From positions 62,001 to 126,000 of the forward strand of contig CASEZY010000003.1 in assembly GCA_949292635.1 (NCBI GenBank): a stretch of 64,000 bases of DNA. The letters run 5' to 3'. Of the stretch, positions 1 to 9,171 are shown piece after piece (position 1 is the first letter of the stretch; the number at the start of each line of letters is the position of its first letter). Both the position numbers and the translations under genes were made by a program. The notes under the pieces are model-generated. The model ran no database searches and was not told the DNA's origin. It was given only the letters and a program-made list of their open reading frames with translations. This stretch comes from an uncultured Methanomassiliicoccales archaeon. Lineage in GTDB: Archaea; Thermoplasmatota; Thermoplasmata; Methanomassiliicoccales; Methanomethylophilaceae.

Positions 1-64
1 GCACCGAGATCAGGACGTACGTCAGCAAGAATATCGCGCCTGCGACGGTAAGCTCCCACTCCAT
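1..64 (-). CDS. N-terminus of a membrane permease (partial)
   Basis: Only the first 21 codons are in the window, running off its left edge. They start at an ATG on the minus strand (complement of 62-64) and encode a short polar start followed by an uninterrupted hydrophobic helix containing AIFLLTYVLIS. This resembles the first helix of ArsB/NhaD/SLC13-type permeases, but 21 residues are too few for a firm family call. It is divergent from cysS, with about 74 bp between the two starts. Confidence 0.45.
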   Translation of the reverse strand, partial: MEWELTVAGAIFLLTYVLISV

Positions 65-138
65 CGTGCGCGTGAGAGCGTGCCCGTAGAAATACACGCG
101 CACGGAAACTTATTAAGCGTGCCGTCGTACGCGGTGGC

Positions 139-1557
139 ATGGCCCTGAGGATACACAACACGCTGACCGGAAAGAAGGAGGACTTCGTCCCCGTGGAAGA
201 GGGGAAGGTCAGGATGTACGTGTGCGGCGTGACCGTCTACGACGACATTCACATGGGACACGCCAGGAGCATGATCGTCTTCGACATGGTGGCGAGATAC
301 CTGCGCCACTGCGGCTATCAGGTCACCCATGTCACCAACTTCACCGACGTGGACGACAAGATCATGATCAGGGCCGCCGAGAAGGGTATCGAGCCCCTGC
401 AGCTGTCGTCCATGTACATCGACGAGTTCTTCAAGGACGCTGAGAGTCTGGGGATCCGCAGGGCGGACATCTATCCCAAGGCCTCCGAGTGCATCGGCGA
501 CATCATCGCGATGGTCAAGGAGATCATCGACAACGGATACGGCTACGTCACCGATGACGGCAGCGTCTACTTCTCGGTGGAGAAGGTGAAGGACTACGGC
601 CGCCTCACCAACCAGAGGCTGGAGGACCTGGCCAATCAGGGCAGGCAGGTCATGGAGGACAGCGGCAAGCGGAACCCCAAGGACTTCGCCGTTTGGAAGG
701 CGGCCAAGGACGGGGAGATCTCCTGGGACTCGCCCTGGGGCAAGGGCAGGCCGGGATGGCACATCGAGTGCTCCGCCATGATCAGGAGGTACCTCGGAGG
801 TACCATCGACATCCACGGCGGAGGGAACGATCTGATATTCCCGCATCACGAGAACGAGATCCTGCAGACCGAGGCCGCCACCGGTGAACCATTATCCAAC
901 TACTGGATGCACAACGGTATGCTGCAGGTTAAGGGCGTGGGCATGAGCAAGGAGGAGAAGATGTCCAAGTCCCTGGGCAACTTCTTCAGGGTCAGGGACG
1001 TGGCGGCGAAGTTCGACTCCCACGTGATCCGCTTCTACTTTCTGAACACCCACTACCGCAGCCCCCTGGTATACGGGGAGGACATGCTCGAGGAGGCGTC
1101 CGCGGCGCTGGGCAGGCTGGTGAACAACTACCGCGCCCTGCAGTCCTGCGCGAAAGCTTCCGAAGGCACCGACGACGCATCCGAGGCCATAGAGGAGGCG
1201 AGGAAGGCCTTCGCCGACAGCATGGACGACGACTTCAACACCCGCGGCGCCTTGGAGGGATTGTTCGCGTTGGCCAAGACCACCAACCGCATGATCGGCG
1301 AGGGCACGCTCTCGTCCAAGGGCGCATCCGATGCCATCTCCTTCCTGAAGGAGGCTGACGACGTGTTCGGCATCCTGCCGGAGGACGGACAGGAGGATTC
1401 CGTCATGGACGATGTGATGAACATCCTTATCGACATCAGGGCCGAGCTGAGGAAGAGGAAGGCCTACGACTTGGCGGACACCATCCGTGACCGCCTCACC
1501 GAGGCGGGCATCCGCCTGGAGGACTCCTCAGAGGGTGCGAGATGGAAGCGGATTTGA
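139..1557 (+). CDS. cysS: Cysteinyl-tRNA synthetase
   Basis: Class I aminoacyl-tRNA synthetase that charges tRNA-Cys in the cytoplasm. The 472-residue length is normal for the family. The HIGH-type signature is seen as DIHMGHARS near residue 36, the zinc-binding Cys/His positions are present (YVCGVTVYD; HIECSAM; HHENE), and the KMSKS loop is intact as EEKMSKSLGN. The C-terminal helical region with DDDFNTRGAL is typical of CysRS. An AT-rich TTATTAAG about 25 nt before the ATG suggests a leaderless transcript. The 3' end overlaps the radical SAM gene by 16 nt, so the two are probably co-transcribed. Confidence 0.96.
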   Translation: MALRIHNTLTGKKEDFVPVEEGKVRMYVCGVTVYDDIHMGHARSMIVFDMVARYLRHCGYQVTHVTNFTDVDDKIMIRAAEKGIEPLQLSSMYIDEFFKDAESLGIRRADIYPKASECIGDIIAMVKEIIDNGYGYVTDDGSVYFSVEKVKDYGRLTNQRLEDLANQGRQVMEDSGKRNPKDFAVWKAAKDGEISWDSPWGKGRPGWHIECSAMIRRYLGGTIDIHGGGNDLIFPHHENEILQTEAATGEPLSNYWMHNGMLQVKGVGMSKEEKMSKSLGNFFRVRDVAAKFDSHVIRFYFLNTHYRSPLVYGEDMLEEASAALGRLVNNYRALQSCAKASEGTDDASEAIEEARKAFADSMDDDFNTRGALEGLFALAKTTNRMIGEGTLSSKGASDAISFLKEADDVFGILPEDGQEDSVMDDVMNILIDIRAELRKRKAYDLADTIRDRLTEAGIRLEDSSEGARWKRI

Positions 1558-2564
1558 AGGCCAAGGCGGAACTGGTCCTGGGAGGCGGCGTCAGGCTGCC
1601 CGAAGGGTTCGAGATCCCGGTGAGGCTGTCCCGTTCCACCGCAGGTCCAGGTGCGGGTTCGGGTTCCCTGGTGTTCTCCTTCGGCGGATACAGGGTGAAG
1701 AAGCCCGTGTCCTACGATTACGGCGAGTTCGATCTGCATATCGACGGCGAGAGACTCTCCCTCTGGCGGGACGGAGTGGTGATCGCGGATGATGTGGAGA
1801 TCGTCCCGGTGGGATTCCACGCTCCGGAGCAGGCGTTCTTCACCATAGACGAGAGGTGCATCTTCCGCTGCGCATATTGTGCGTCGCCCCATCTGGACAA
1901 GAGCATGTCCAAAGGCCTCACTCCGGAGAAGGTGGTCTCCATGATCCGCGAGTCCCCCCAAAGGGACTCCATCAAGGCCATAGCGTTCACCAGCGGGGTG
2001 GTGGAGAGCGTATCCCACACCGTCGATCTTTTCGTTAGATTCGTAAAAGCGGCCCGGGAGGCGTTCCCCGACCTGCCCATAGGCGTGGAACCTTATGTGG
2101 ACGACATGTGCCAGATCTCCATGTTGAAGGAGGCGGGAGCGGATGAGATCAAGATAAACGTGGAGGCGGCCACCCCGGAGCTCTTCGCCAGGGTGTGCCC
2201 CGACCTGGACTACGATTCGATCCCGGGGATGTTGAAGGAGGCGGTCAGGGTGTTCGGGAAGGGCAGGGTAGCCTCCAATCTGATCTACGGCATGGGCGAG
2301 ACCGATCAGGAGCTCCATGCCAAGATCGATGAGCTTGCGGACATGGGCGTTCTGGTGAACCTCCGTCTCCTGAAGGTCAGCATGACCAACATCGACAATC
2401 TCAGACAAGCGGGGGTGGAGCCGGTACCGGTGGACACCGAGAGGGCGCTGGCACTTTCATCTTATCAGAGCAGGGCGTTCGCCCGGAACGGTCTGGATCC
2501 CGGGGATTCCGAGACCATGTGCTTCAGCTGCGGATGCTGCGATATCATCCCCGTAAGGCCCTGA
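1542..2564 (+). CDS. Radical SAM protein
   Basis: Predicted [4Fe-4S]/S-adenosylmethionine enzyme of 340 residues. The cluster motif CX3CX2C is visible as CIFRCAYC (Cys106, Cys110, Cys113), followed by a partial TIM barrel with glycine-rich and acidic strand ends (AFTSGVVES; KINVEAATPE; LIYGMGETD). The N-terminal 100 residues look like a beta-rich accessory domain. The C-terminus ends in a Cys-rich CFSCGCC, which could bind a second metal or cluster. It overlaps cysS by 16 nt and the convergent tRNA thiolase by 20 nt. Substrate unknown; the tRNA-related neighbours only hint at RNA or amino-acid metabolism. Confidence 0.85.
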   Translation: MEADLKAKAELVLGGGVRLPEGFEIPVRLSRSTAGPGAGSGSLVFSFGGYRVKKPVSYDYGEFDLHIDGERLSLWRDGVVIADDVEIVPVGFHAPEQAFFTIDERCIFRCAYCASPHLDKSMSKGLTPEKVVSMIRESPQRDSIKAIAFTSGVVESVSHTVDLFVRFVKAAREAFPDLPIGVEPYVDDMCQISMLKEAGADEIKINVEAATPELFARVCPDLDYDSIPGMLKEAVRVFGKGRVASNLIYGMGETDQELHAKIDELADMGVLVNLRLLKVSMTNIDNLRQAGVEPVPVDTERALALSSYQSRAFARNGLDPGDSETMCFSCGCCDIIPVRP

Positions 2565-3462
2565 TCCTGGCCGAGAGCTGACAGGCCTTGCATTCCTTCC
2601 CAAGGGAGGGTTCCCCGCATTCGCATCTGTTCATCTTCGCCGACGGGAACATGTCGTACAGTGCCGGGCGCAGGGTGTCGTAGGACGACAGGATACTGAA
2701 TCTAGTGCCGGGGGAGCGGTCCTCCAGTCCGTCCACGACATCGCGATACTGGTTGCGGAGGGCCTCCTCCCAGTAGGGGCAGACGCCGTCGTGGAATGGG
2801 ACCTTGGCCACCAGCGCGTACAGGAGGGACTCCTTCTCGGGTATCATCCTCAGCGGGGCGATCCTGGGCGTGAGTCCCGGGATGATACGACTGTGAGGAC
2901 CCAACCTCGCAAGTCTCTCCACATCGCCCCGGGCGAAGTCCATGAGGATGGATTGCGCCATGTCGTCCAGGTTGTGCCCGGTGGCGAGGTACTTGGCGCC
3001 GATGGACTCGGAGACCATGTTCATGCACTTGCGGCGGAACACTCCGCAGTAGGTGCAGGGACTGCTGTCCCCGGAGAGTGGTGCGGTCTCATCCATGGTG
3101 ACGTCGAGAACGTCCCTGAACGATACCTGGTGATACGGGATGCCGTTCTCTTTGCAATAATCGGAGGCGATCCTCATACTGGGAGGCCGGTATCCCTCGA
3201 TCCCTTCGTCAACGGTGACGCAGTGTATCTCCACATCCCTGCGCTCCCCCAGGACCTTGTGCAGAAGGTGCAGGGTGACCATGCTGTCCTTCCCCCCGGA
3301 GACGGCGACGGTGATCACGCCACCGTTCTCCAGGTCGGCCTGACGGCGGATCTCTTTCTTCACCCTCCTCTCCACGTACCTCATGAGGTGGTCGTCGCAG
3401 AGGTGGGTGCCGTTGTATCTTATCAGGGTGATAGCGTCCTTCCCGCAGAGGTCGCACTTCAT
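2545..3462 (-). CDS. tRNA 2-thiolation PP-loop enzyme (TtuA/Ncs6 family)
   Basis: Predicted ATP-dependent tRNA sulfurtransferase of the TtuA/CTU1/Ncs6 family (305 residues), which adenylates a tRNA uridine and transfers sulfur. The PP-loop SGGKDS is near residue 55. Central cysteines (CTYCGVFRR) match the positions that hold the catalytic Fe-S cluster in TtuA. Zinc fingers lie at both ends: CDLC plus a later Cys/His pair at the N-terminus, and CECGEP...CKAC at the C-terminus. The family is firm; whether it acts at position 34 or 54 cannot be read from sequence. Its start overlaps the orc1/cdc6 stop by 4 nt. Confidence 0.85.
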   Translation of the reverse strand: MKCDLCGKDAITLIRYNGTHLCDDHLMRYVERRVKKEIRRQADLENGGVITVAVSGGKDSMVTLHLLHKVLGERRDVEIHCVTVDEGIEGYRPPSMRIASDYCKENGIPYHQVSFRDVLDVTMDETAPLSGDSSPCTYCGVFRRKCMNMVSESIGAKYLATGHNLDDMAQSILMDFARGDVERLARLGPHSRIIPGLTPRIAPLRMIPEKESLLYALVAKVPFHDGVCPYWEEALRNQYRDVVDGLEDRSPGTRFSILSSYDTLRPALYDMFPSAKMNRCECGEPSLGKECKACQLSARIRALRG

Positions 3463-4616
3463 TCCAGCATCTCCTCGATGGTGGACGTCAGTGTCTTGGC
3501 GGGGATGTCCTTCAGCGAGATGGACTTGGTGCGGCCGCCGGTCTCGTCGGAGACCATGGATGTCGTCACAAAGCCCAGTTTCTCCAGGTCCCGGACGTAG
3601 GTCCAGAACTGGGTGTGCTTCCTGGCGGGGGTCTCGAACTCCTCGCAGGCGATGTGATACGTCTTCTCCGCCGCCGCAAGAGTCACGGAGGAGCGGTTCT
3701 TGATGGACCTGCTGATGGCAAGCATGGTGAGGAGGTGGTTCTTGTCCAGCGATTCCATCTTCGATTTGGAGAACTCGGATATGCTCATCATGTTGGATTC
3801 GCGGACGTCCTCACCGGTGACGATGCCCTCGTCCTTGGTCTCGGCTATCCGCGCCGCCTTGTCCAACAATTCGATGGCGGTGCGGGCGTCGCCGATCTCC
3901 GCGGCTATCTCCGCGATCAGATTCAACGCGCCGTCGTCCACCCCGTCGTGGACGATGGCCTCCTCCGCCCTCGCCTTCACTATGGCGTACAGTTCGTCCT
4001 TCGTGTAGCGGGGGAACTTGACGGTGTTCGCTCTCTTGAACGAAGATCTCGAGGCGTCGTCCAAACGGTCCAGGATGTTCTCCTGGGAGATCATGATCAG
4101 GGAGATGGATACGTTGGATGCGCCCATCTCCTCGTTGCTCCTGGACAGCTGGTACACCAGGTCACCGGAGCCGCGTTTGAGGAGGACGTCCGCCTCGTCG
4201 AGTACAATCACCAACCTCGTGGCGGACTTCTTGATAAGACCCAGCAGCGACCTGTACATCTCCGCCGGGGAGAATCCCCTGTCCGGGAATCCGGGGTCGT
4301 AGTGCCTCAGCAGTTGAAGGAGGACGCCCGCCTCGGTGCTCTTCTGGCGGCAGTTGACGAACACATAGTCCATGCGGATGCCCTTGCCGGAACAGTAGTC
4401 CGCCATGTCCATGCAGAAGCGCTTGGCGGTGGCGGTCTTGCCGGTACCCACCGACCCGTTGATGAATGCGGTCTCGGAGAGGCCGTCGGTGACCACGGGG
4501 GCGAAGAGCATGGACAATGTGTCCATCTGGCTCTCTCTTCCCACCAGTCTCTCCGGGACGTAGTCGAAGGACAGCTTCGCCCTGTCCCGGATCAGCACCG
4601 ACGCCTTCTCGAACAT
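3459..4616 (-). CDS. Orc1/Cdc6 replication initiator-type AAA+ ATPase
   Basis: 385-residue archaeal Orc1/Cdc6 homologue. The AAA+ core shows Walker A GSVGTGKT (Lys60), Walker B VIVLDEAD and the sensor region LIMISQE, followed by a lid domain (IGDARTAIELLDKAARIAE) and a C-terminal winged helix. Family members bind origin ORB repeats and load MCM helicase. The gene is tightly packed: 4 nt overlap with the thiolase gene downstream and a 1-nt gap from the NIF3-like gene upstream, so there is no room for an origin next to it. It could be an initiator acting elsewhere or a secondary paralogue. Confidence 0.9.
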   Translation of the reverse strand: MFEKASVLIRDRAKLSFDYVPERLVGRESQMDTLSMLFAPVVTDGLSETAFINGSVGTGKTATAKRFCMDMADYCSGKGIRMDYVFVNCRQKSTEAGVLLQLLRHYDPGFPDRGFSPAEMYRSLLGLIKKSATRLVIVLDEADVLLKRGSGDLVYQLSRSNEEMGASNVSISLIMISQENILDRLDDASRSSFKRANTVKFPRYTKDELYAIVKARAEEAIVHDGVDDGALNLIAEIAAEIGDARTAIELLDKAARIAETKDEGIVTGEDVRESNMMSISEFSKSKMESLDKNHLLTMLAISRSIKNRSSVTLAAAEKTYHIACEEFETPARKHTQFWTYVRDLEKLGFVTTSMVSDETGGRTKSISLKDIPAKTLTSTIEEMLE

Positions 4617-4617
4617 C

Positions 4618-5598
4618 TCATAACCTGCTGTGTCTGATGAATCCGGAGCAGGGGATCACCTCCACCCCGTGCTTCTGCCACTCGTCGGCGATGATGTTGA
4701 TCCCCAGGGAGTCCGAGGACATGTGTCCCGAGACCACCAAATTCATGTGGTGCTTCCTGGCCTCCTCCACGTGGGATTCGGGGAAGTGCATGCCCACCAC
4801 GGTGCCGATGCCCGCCTTGGACAGTTCGGCGTAGATCTCCTTCGGTCCGGAGGTGCCGCCGTTCATCTTGCAGATCACCGGGCCGCACCTGGCGGTCTTG
4901 GAGCCCACGATGATCTTGGGCGGGGAGTTGTGCTTGGAAGCGGTGATGAACTCCGGTTCCTTCATCAGGATGTCGATGATGTCTCCGACGGTACGCGGAT
5001 GGTTCTCCTGCATGAGGTCGGTGAGATACGCCTGCACGCAGTTGTCCGCCGGGGTGTGGATGTTCATGATCGGGATCCCCAGGAGCCTGGCCGCATCCAC
5101 CGCCTGGTTGTAGTTCGCCGGAAGGACGTTGCGGAGGACCTCGTCCATCCTGCCCCTCATCAGTCCCTCGGACACGGTTATCGGTACGCCGGCGGCCGCG
5201 TACATATCGGTCTGCAGCCACATGACCTCCGGGAACGGGGTCCTCGCCAATCCGAGGGGGTGGTGCCCGACGATGGCGTCGATCCTCTCACCCTTCTCCC
5301 TCAGCCTGTCCGCCAGCAGCACCTCTCCGGTGCCGATGTCTATCCCCCACATGACCCTCTTCGCTTCGAGGTCGCCGTCCCCCCAGGAGAACCTGGAGTC
5401 CGCATACGGGTTCCACAGGCGCTCCATATCGAAGGCGTCCTTGGCGTAACCCTCCAGCTTCTTGTAGGAATCCTCGGTCTCCTTCAGGAGACGGTCCACC
5501 TCTTCCCTTCCGCGGGGGTCGTGGTCGATCCCCTTCTCGACGGCCGTCCTGTAGAGTTCGGACAGTTTCATGCCCCGGTGTATCCCCTGGGCGTTCAT
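4618..5598 (-). CDS. NIF3/DUF34-like protein
   Basis: 326-residue protein resembling the NIF3 (NGG1p-interacting factor 3) superfamily of probable metal-dependent hydrolases. Visible family landmarks are the GHHPLG motif, MNIHTPADN and the late VVSGHMSSDSLG, whose His/Asp residues would form the metal site. The N-terminal ~80 residues are helical and not part of the usual fold. Biochemical function is not established. Start is ambiguous: the ATG at 5598 or an internal ATG at 5571 that begins the more conserved-looking MKLSELY. It heads a tight minus-strand run with orc1/cdc6 and the thiolase and is divergent from rfcS. Confidence 0.65.
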   Translation of the reverse strand: MNAQGIHRGMKLSELYRTAVEKGIDHDPRGREEVDRLLKETEDSYKKLEGYAKDAFDMERLWNPYADSRFSWGDGDLEAKRVMWGIDIGTGEVLLADRLREKGERIDAIVGHHPLGLARTPFPEVMWLQTDMYAAAGVPITVSEGLMRGRMDEVLRNVLPANYNQAVDAARLLGIPIMNIHTPADNCVQAYLTDLMQENHPRTVGDIIDILMKEPEFITASKHNSPPKIIVGSKTARCGPVICKMNGGTSGPKEIYAELSKAGIGTVVGMHFPESHVEEARKHHMNLVVSGHMSSDSLGINIIADEWQKHGVEVIPCSGFIRHSRL

Positions 5599-5665
5599 TA
5601 ATCCTTTTGACGCGTGCGCCCATGCAATCCTTTAACCGTAACCACCTGCATGCCCGCCCGATACC

Positions 5666-6625
5666 ATGAAGGAGATCTGGACGGAGAAGTACAGGCCTAA
5701 GAATCTGGACGAGGTCGTTGGCCAGAGGCACGTGACCGAGCGCCTCAAGGCATACGTAGGCACCGGCAACATGCCGCATCTCCTGTTCACCGGTCCCGCG
5801 GGGACCGGGAAGACCACATGCTCGCTGGCACTTGCCAGGGAGATGTTCGGTTCCGAGTGGAAGGGCAACTTCATAGAGTTGAATGCGTCCGACGAGAGAG
5901 GTATCGACGTGGTGCGCGGCAAGATCAAGGAGTTCGCCCGCACGGCACCTCTCGGAGGCGCTGATTTCAAGATCATCTTCATGGACGAGGCCGACGCGCT
6001 GACGTCCGATGCCCAGGCTGCTTTGAGGAGGACGATGGAGCGCTACTCCCGCATCTGCCGCTTCATCCTCTCCTGCAACTACTCCTCCAAGATCATCGAC
6101 CCCATACAGTCCAGGTGCGCGGTGTTCAGGTTCAAGCCCCTGTCACAGGACGATGTGAAGGGATTCATCCGCCGCATCGTGGACGCCGAATCCATAGACA
6201 TAGAGCCGGATGCGGTGGACGGTCTGGTACATGTGGCCCGCGGGGACCTCCGCAGAGCGGTGAACTCCCTGCAGGTCGCCGCTTCCACGGGCAAGAAGGT
6301 GGATATGGATACGATCTACCAGGTCACCGGCATGGCCAACCCCGAGGAGGTCAGGACGATGTTGGAGATGGCCCTGGACGGAAACTTTGTGGGTGCCAGG
6401 GATCGTCTCGACGAAATAATGGTCACCTACGGCCTGTCGGGACAGGACATCATAAGGCAGATACACAGTTGCTTCTTCGACCTGAGCATCGACGACGCTT
6501 CCAAGGTCCGTCTGATGGACAAGACCGGGGAGATCGAGTTCCGCATCGTGGAAGGTAGCAACGAGCGCATCCAGCTGGAGGCGCTGCTGGCGTATCTGGT
6601 GATGATGGGTGGCTCCCGCCGCTGA
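5666..6625 (+). CDS. rfcS: Replication factor C small subunit (clamp loader)
   Basis: 319-residue AAA+ clamp-loader subunit that with the RFC large subunit loads PCNA on primed DNA. It shows the RFC-box start (WTEKYRPKNLDEVVGQ), Walker A GPAGTGKTT (Lys49), Walker B IIFMDEADALT, the SRC motif (QSRCAVFRF) containing the arginine finger, and sensor 2 in the GDLRRAVN stretch. Length and motif order are standard for archaeal RfcS. Transcribed alone; the AT-rich CTTTAACC about 35 nt before the ATG may serve as promoter in the divergent gap with the NIF3-like gene. Confidence 0.95.
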   Translation: MKEIWTEKYRPKNLDEVVGQRHVTERLKAYVGTGNMPHLLFTGPAGTGKTTCSLALAREMFGSEWKGNFIELNASDERGIDVVRGKIKEFARTAPLGGADFKIIFMDEADALTSDAQAALRRTMERYSRICRFILSCNYSSKIIDPIQSRCAVFRFKPLSQDDVKGFIRRIVDAESIDIEPDAVDGLVHVARGDLRRAVNSLQVAASTGKKVDMDTIYQVTGMANPEEVRTMLEMALDGNFVGARDRLDEIMVTYGLSGQDIIRQIHSCFFDLSIDDASKVRLMDKTGEIEFRIVEGSNERIQLEALLAYLVMMGGSRR

Positions 6626-7582
6626 TTACCTGCGGAAGAGGCTGAATCTCTTCTTCTTCGGAGGCGGCTCGCAGGCCAGGGGCTCAGGCTCCCTCTCTGC
6701 GTAAAGAAGGTCCGGTGTCAGGATCACCGGCACCTCAACGAGGTGGGATGTGGGGCCGCTCCATTTCCTGCGCTCCTTCCGTGCCTTGTCGATGGAGTCC
6801 AGGAAGGCGGTGGCCTCGGCGAAGCCGTTATCCTCCGCGATCTCCATGTATCTCTTGCCGTAGATCTCATCCTTCCCCACGCCCTGGCCGAGATAGTACA
6901 TCTTCCCGAGCATGAAGTAGCATCCGTACTCGTTCATCTCGGTGCCGTGGCGGAAGATCTTGGACGCCTGGATCAGATTCTGAGGGGTGCCGGTGCCGTT
7001 GTAGTACATCATGCCCACCCTATAGTATGCCGGCGGGTAGCGGTCCTTCATGGCGTCGTTGAAGAGGTCGTAGGCTCTCAGCGGGTCCTTCATCCCCAGG
7101 GCATCGGACATGAGGATGTCCCCCATGTCTATGCGGGCCTCGTTGCACTGCCTGTCGATGGAGAGCGAGAACCAACGAACGGCCTCGCCCACGTCCCTGG
7201 GGACGCCGTTGCCGTGGAAGTACATATGACCCAGATAGTACTGCGCTATGGCGTACCCCTTCTCGGCGGAGAGGGTGAACCACTTGGATGCCTGCACATA
7301 GTCCTGGGCGACGACGCCCTTGCCGTCGTAGTACATCTTGCCCAGCAGGAACTGTCCCCTGTCGTCGGTGTGACCGGCGGCCTGGGTGAACCACTTGAGG
7401 GCAGTCTCGCTGTTCTGTGTGACGGGTCCATTGGGTGTGATGAACAGCAGGCCGTAGTCGCACATGGCGCGGGTGTCCCCCGCTTCGGCCGCGGCCTTCA
7501 TCAGAGTGATGCCTTCCTGCACGGTCGCGGGGTCGGACAGCATGTCCAGTGCCTTGTCGTAATTGGGGTCGAGGTACGTCAT
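6626..7582 (-). CDS. Sel1-repeat protein paired with an Hsp70-like gene
   Basis: 318-residue protein built of about six Sel1-like (TPR-related) repeats of ~36 residues, each with the A-x4-G-x2-Y/F-x-G-x-G-V spacing, for example FLLGKMYYDGKGV and YYLGHMYFHGNGV. It has no signal peptide or membrane helix and ends in a basic tail rich in Lys and Arg. Sel1 repeats are protein-binding scaffolds. The ATG at 7582 overlaps the stop of the upstream Hsp70-like gene (ATGA), so the two are almost certainly co-translated and probably work together, perhaps as chaperone and adaptor; that role is an inference. Confidence 0.9.
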   Translation of the reverse strand: MTYLDPNYDKALDMLSDPATVQEGITLMKAAAEAGDTRAMCDYGLLFITPNGPVTQNSETALKWFTQAAGHTDDRGQFLLGKMYYDGKGVVAQDYVQASKWFTLSAEKGYAIAQYYLGHMYFHGNGVPRDVGEAVRWFSLSIDRQCNEARIDMGDILMSDALGMKDPLRAYDLFNDAMKDRYPPAYYRVGMMYYNGTGTPQNLIQASKIFRHGTEMNEYGCYFMLGKMYYLGQGVGKDEIYGKRYMEIAEDNGFAEATAFLDSIDKARKERRKWSGPTSHLVEVPVILTPDLLYAEREPEPLACEPPPKKKRFSLFRR

Positions 7583-9087
7583 TGGACCGTCATCACCTTC
7601 CTCATGGATTCTAGGGCCTCCTCGTTGCTCATCTGCACCGCCTTGCCCAGGTCGCATTTGGTGACGTTGCCGTTGCACTCCACCTCCAGGGACACGGTAC
7701 CGTCCACGCTGGCCTCCATGGTTATGTCTATGCGGGTCTTGCCTCTGGAGATCCTGCCCTCCAGCGGCACCATGAACGTGATCAACAGCCTGGAGGTGTC
7801 GATCTCGGAGATCTGTTGGGACGGAGGCGCCCTGGTGTCGCACACCTTGATCTCCAGCTCCTCCTGGTCGTCCTTCTTGGGGCGGCACTGGATCTTCCTC
7901 TTGAGGGGCAGGCGGGTGTTGCGGTAGATGATGTTCAGCACCTTCTCCTTCCCGTCCACGCCCATGACGATGCCGTATGTCTTGTTCAGTATCGGCGCCA
8001 GCGTGAGCTCCTTGTCCTTGAACAGGGAGCGTGCGTAGATGGCCGCGCCCCTTGCCACGGCGTGGGCAGGGTCGTATCTTATGATCTCCACGTCCGGGAA
8101 CGCGGCCTCCAGGGTGGACCTGATCAGCGGGGTGATGGAGGGCCTGCCCACCATCACGATCCTGTCCAATGATCCCATGGTGAGGCCGGCGCCCTTCACG
8201 GCGGCCCTGGTCATCTCCACCGTCCTGTCCACCAGGGGTTTGGTGGCCTCGTCCAACTCCCTGCGGTCCACGACGAACTTGACGTTCGTACCTCTGAGCG
8301 TGACTGTTCCCTGGGCCTTCTCGACCCTGTCCAGGACGATCTTCAGCCTCTCGGCCTCGTTGATTATCTGACTCCTCAGCAGGCTGTCGTTGTCCATCTC
8401 CGTGGGGGAGATGCCGGACATGGCCACCACCTTCTTCTGGATGATGGACGCCAGGTGCAGGTCCCAATCCCTGCCTCCCAGATATTTCGTGCCTTCGTTG
8501 CAGAGCACGGTGAAACCCTTCTCGTCCACGGTTATGACGGTGATATCGAAGGTGCCTCCGCCGATGTCGTAGATGGCCAGGTTCCCGGAGAAGTCCGGGG
8601 TGTCGTAGCAGTACGCGATCGCCGCGGCGTCGGATTCGTTGATGACCTCCGCGCTGCGGAGTCCCGCCAGGGTGGCCATGTTGAACACATCCTCCCTCTC
8701 GGCGTCGCCGAAGTCCGCAGGGACGGCGATGACCGCCCTCTCCGGCCTGAAGCCCTTCTCGTCCTCGAAGGTCTTCATCATCTTGCGGAGGATCATGGCG
8801 AAGAACTCCGTGACAGAGTACTCCTCGCCGAAGATGATCTGACGGTGGTCGGTGCCCACCATCCTCTTGAAGTTGGACTGCAGGTGGTACTTCTGCTCGT
8901 GCTCGACCCTGTCCAGGGCGGCATAGCCTGCGTATCTCCCTCCCGGCGTGACCATCACGACGGACGGGAACTGTGAGTATCCGTTGTCCCAGGTCTGTAT
9001 CTCGGGCGCCTCGCCGTCCCTGGTGTACGCCAGGACGGAGTTGGTCATGCCCAAGTCGATGCCGATGTAATACCCCTCTCCAGCCAT
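7579..9087 (-). CDS. Hsp70-like (DnaK-type) ATPase lacking the C-terminal lid
   Basis: 502-residue Hsp70 homologue, shorter than DnaK (~610-640). The nucleotide-binding domain carries phosphate-1 GIDLGMTNSV, phosphate-2 AIYDIGGGTFDITV and the adenosine motif IVMVGRPS. The last ~120 residues match only the beta-sandwich substrate domain; the helical lid and acidic tail are absent. It is first in an operon with a Sel1 protein (ATGA overlap). The GRPS in place of the usual GGS/T in the adenosine motif is unusual. It is probably a specialised chaperone rather than the housekeeping DnaK, since no dnaJ or grpE lies beside it. Confidence 0.9.
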   Translation of the reverse strand: MAGEGYYIGIDLGMTNSVLAYTRDGEAPEIQTWDNGYSQFPSVVMVTPGGRYAGYAALDRVEHEQKYHLQSNFKRMVGTDHRQIIFGEEYSVTEFFAMILRKMMKTFEDEKGFRPERAVIAVPADFGDAEREDVFNMATLAGLRSAEVINESDAAAIAYCYDTPDFSGNLAIYDIGGGTFDITVITVDEKGFTVLCNEGTKYLGGRDWDLHLASIIQKKVVAMSGISPTEMDNDSLLRSQIINEAERLKIVLDRVEKAQGTVTLRGTNVKFVVDRRELDEATKPLVDRTVEMTRAAVKGAGLTMGSLDRIVMVGRPSITPLIRSTLEAAFPDVEIIRYDPAHAVARGAAIYARSLFKDKELTLAPILNKTYGIVMGVDGKEKVLNIIYRNTRLPLKRKIQCRPKKDDQEELEIKVCDTRAPPSQQISEIDTSRLLITFMVPLEGRISRGKTRIDITMEASVDGTVSLEVECNGNVTKCDLGKAVQMSNEEALESMRKVMTVQ

Positions 9088-9142
9088 GCAACATCATTAC
9101 GCGTACGCGCATCCCTAATTGGCACTAGCATGGGAGGTCGTA

Positions 9143-9167
9143 TAAAAAAGGTTGGGGGAAGACCCCC
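9143..9167 (-). terminator. Hairpin plus T-run downstream of fhs
   Basis: Directly after the fhs stop, read on the minus strand, a 5-bp G/C hairpin (GGGGG-TCTT-CCCCC, 9154-9167) is followed by a run of six T (complement of 9144-9149). It fits the end of the fhs transcript. Confidence 0.6.
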
Positions 9168-9171
9168 TCTT

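Noticed and set aside
3459-5665. Replication origin next to orc1/cdc6
   Set aside because: The gene is packed with no intergenic space on either side, and no ORB-type repeat or AT-rich unwinding region was seen nearby.
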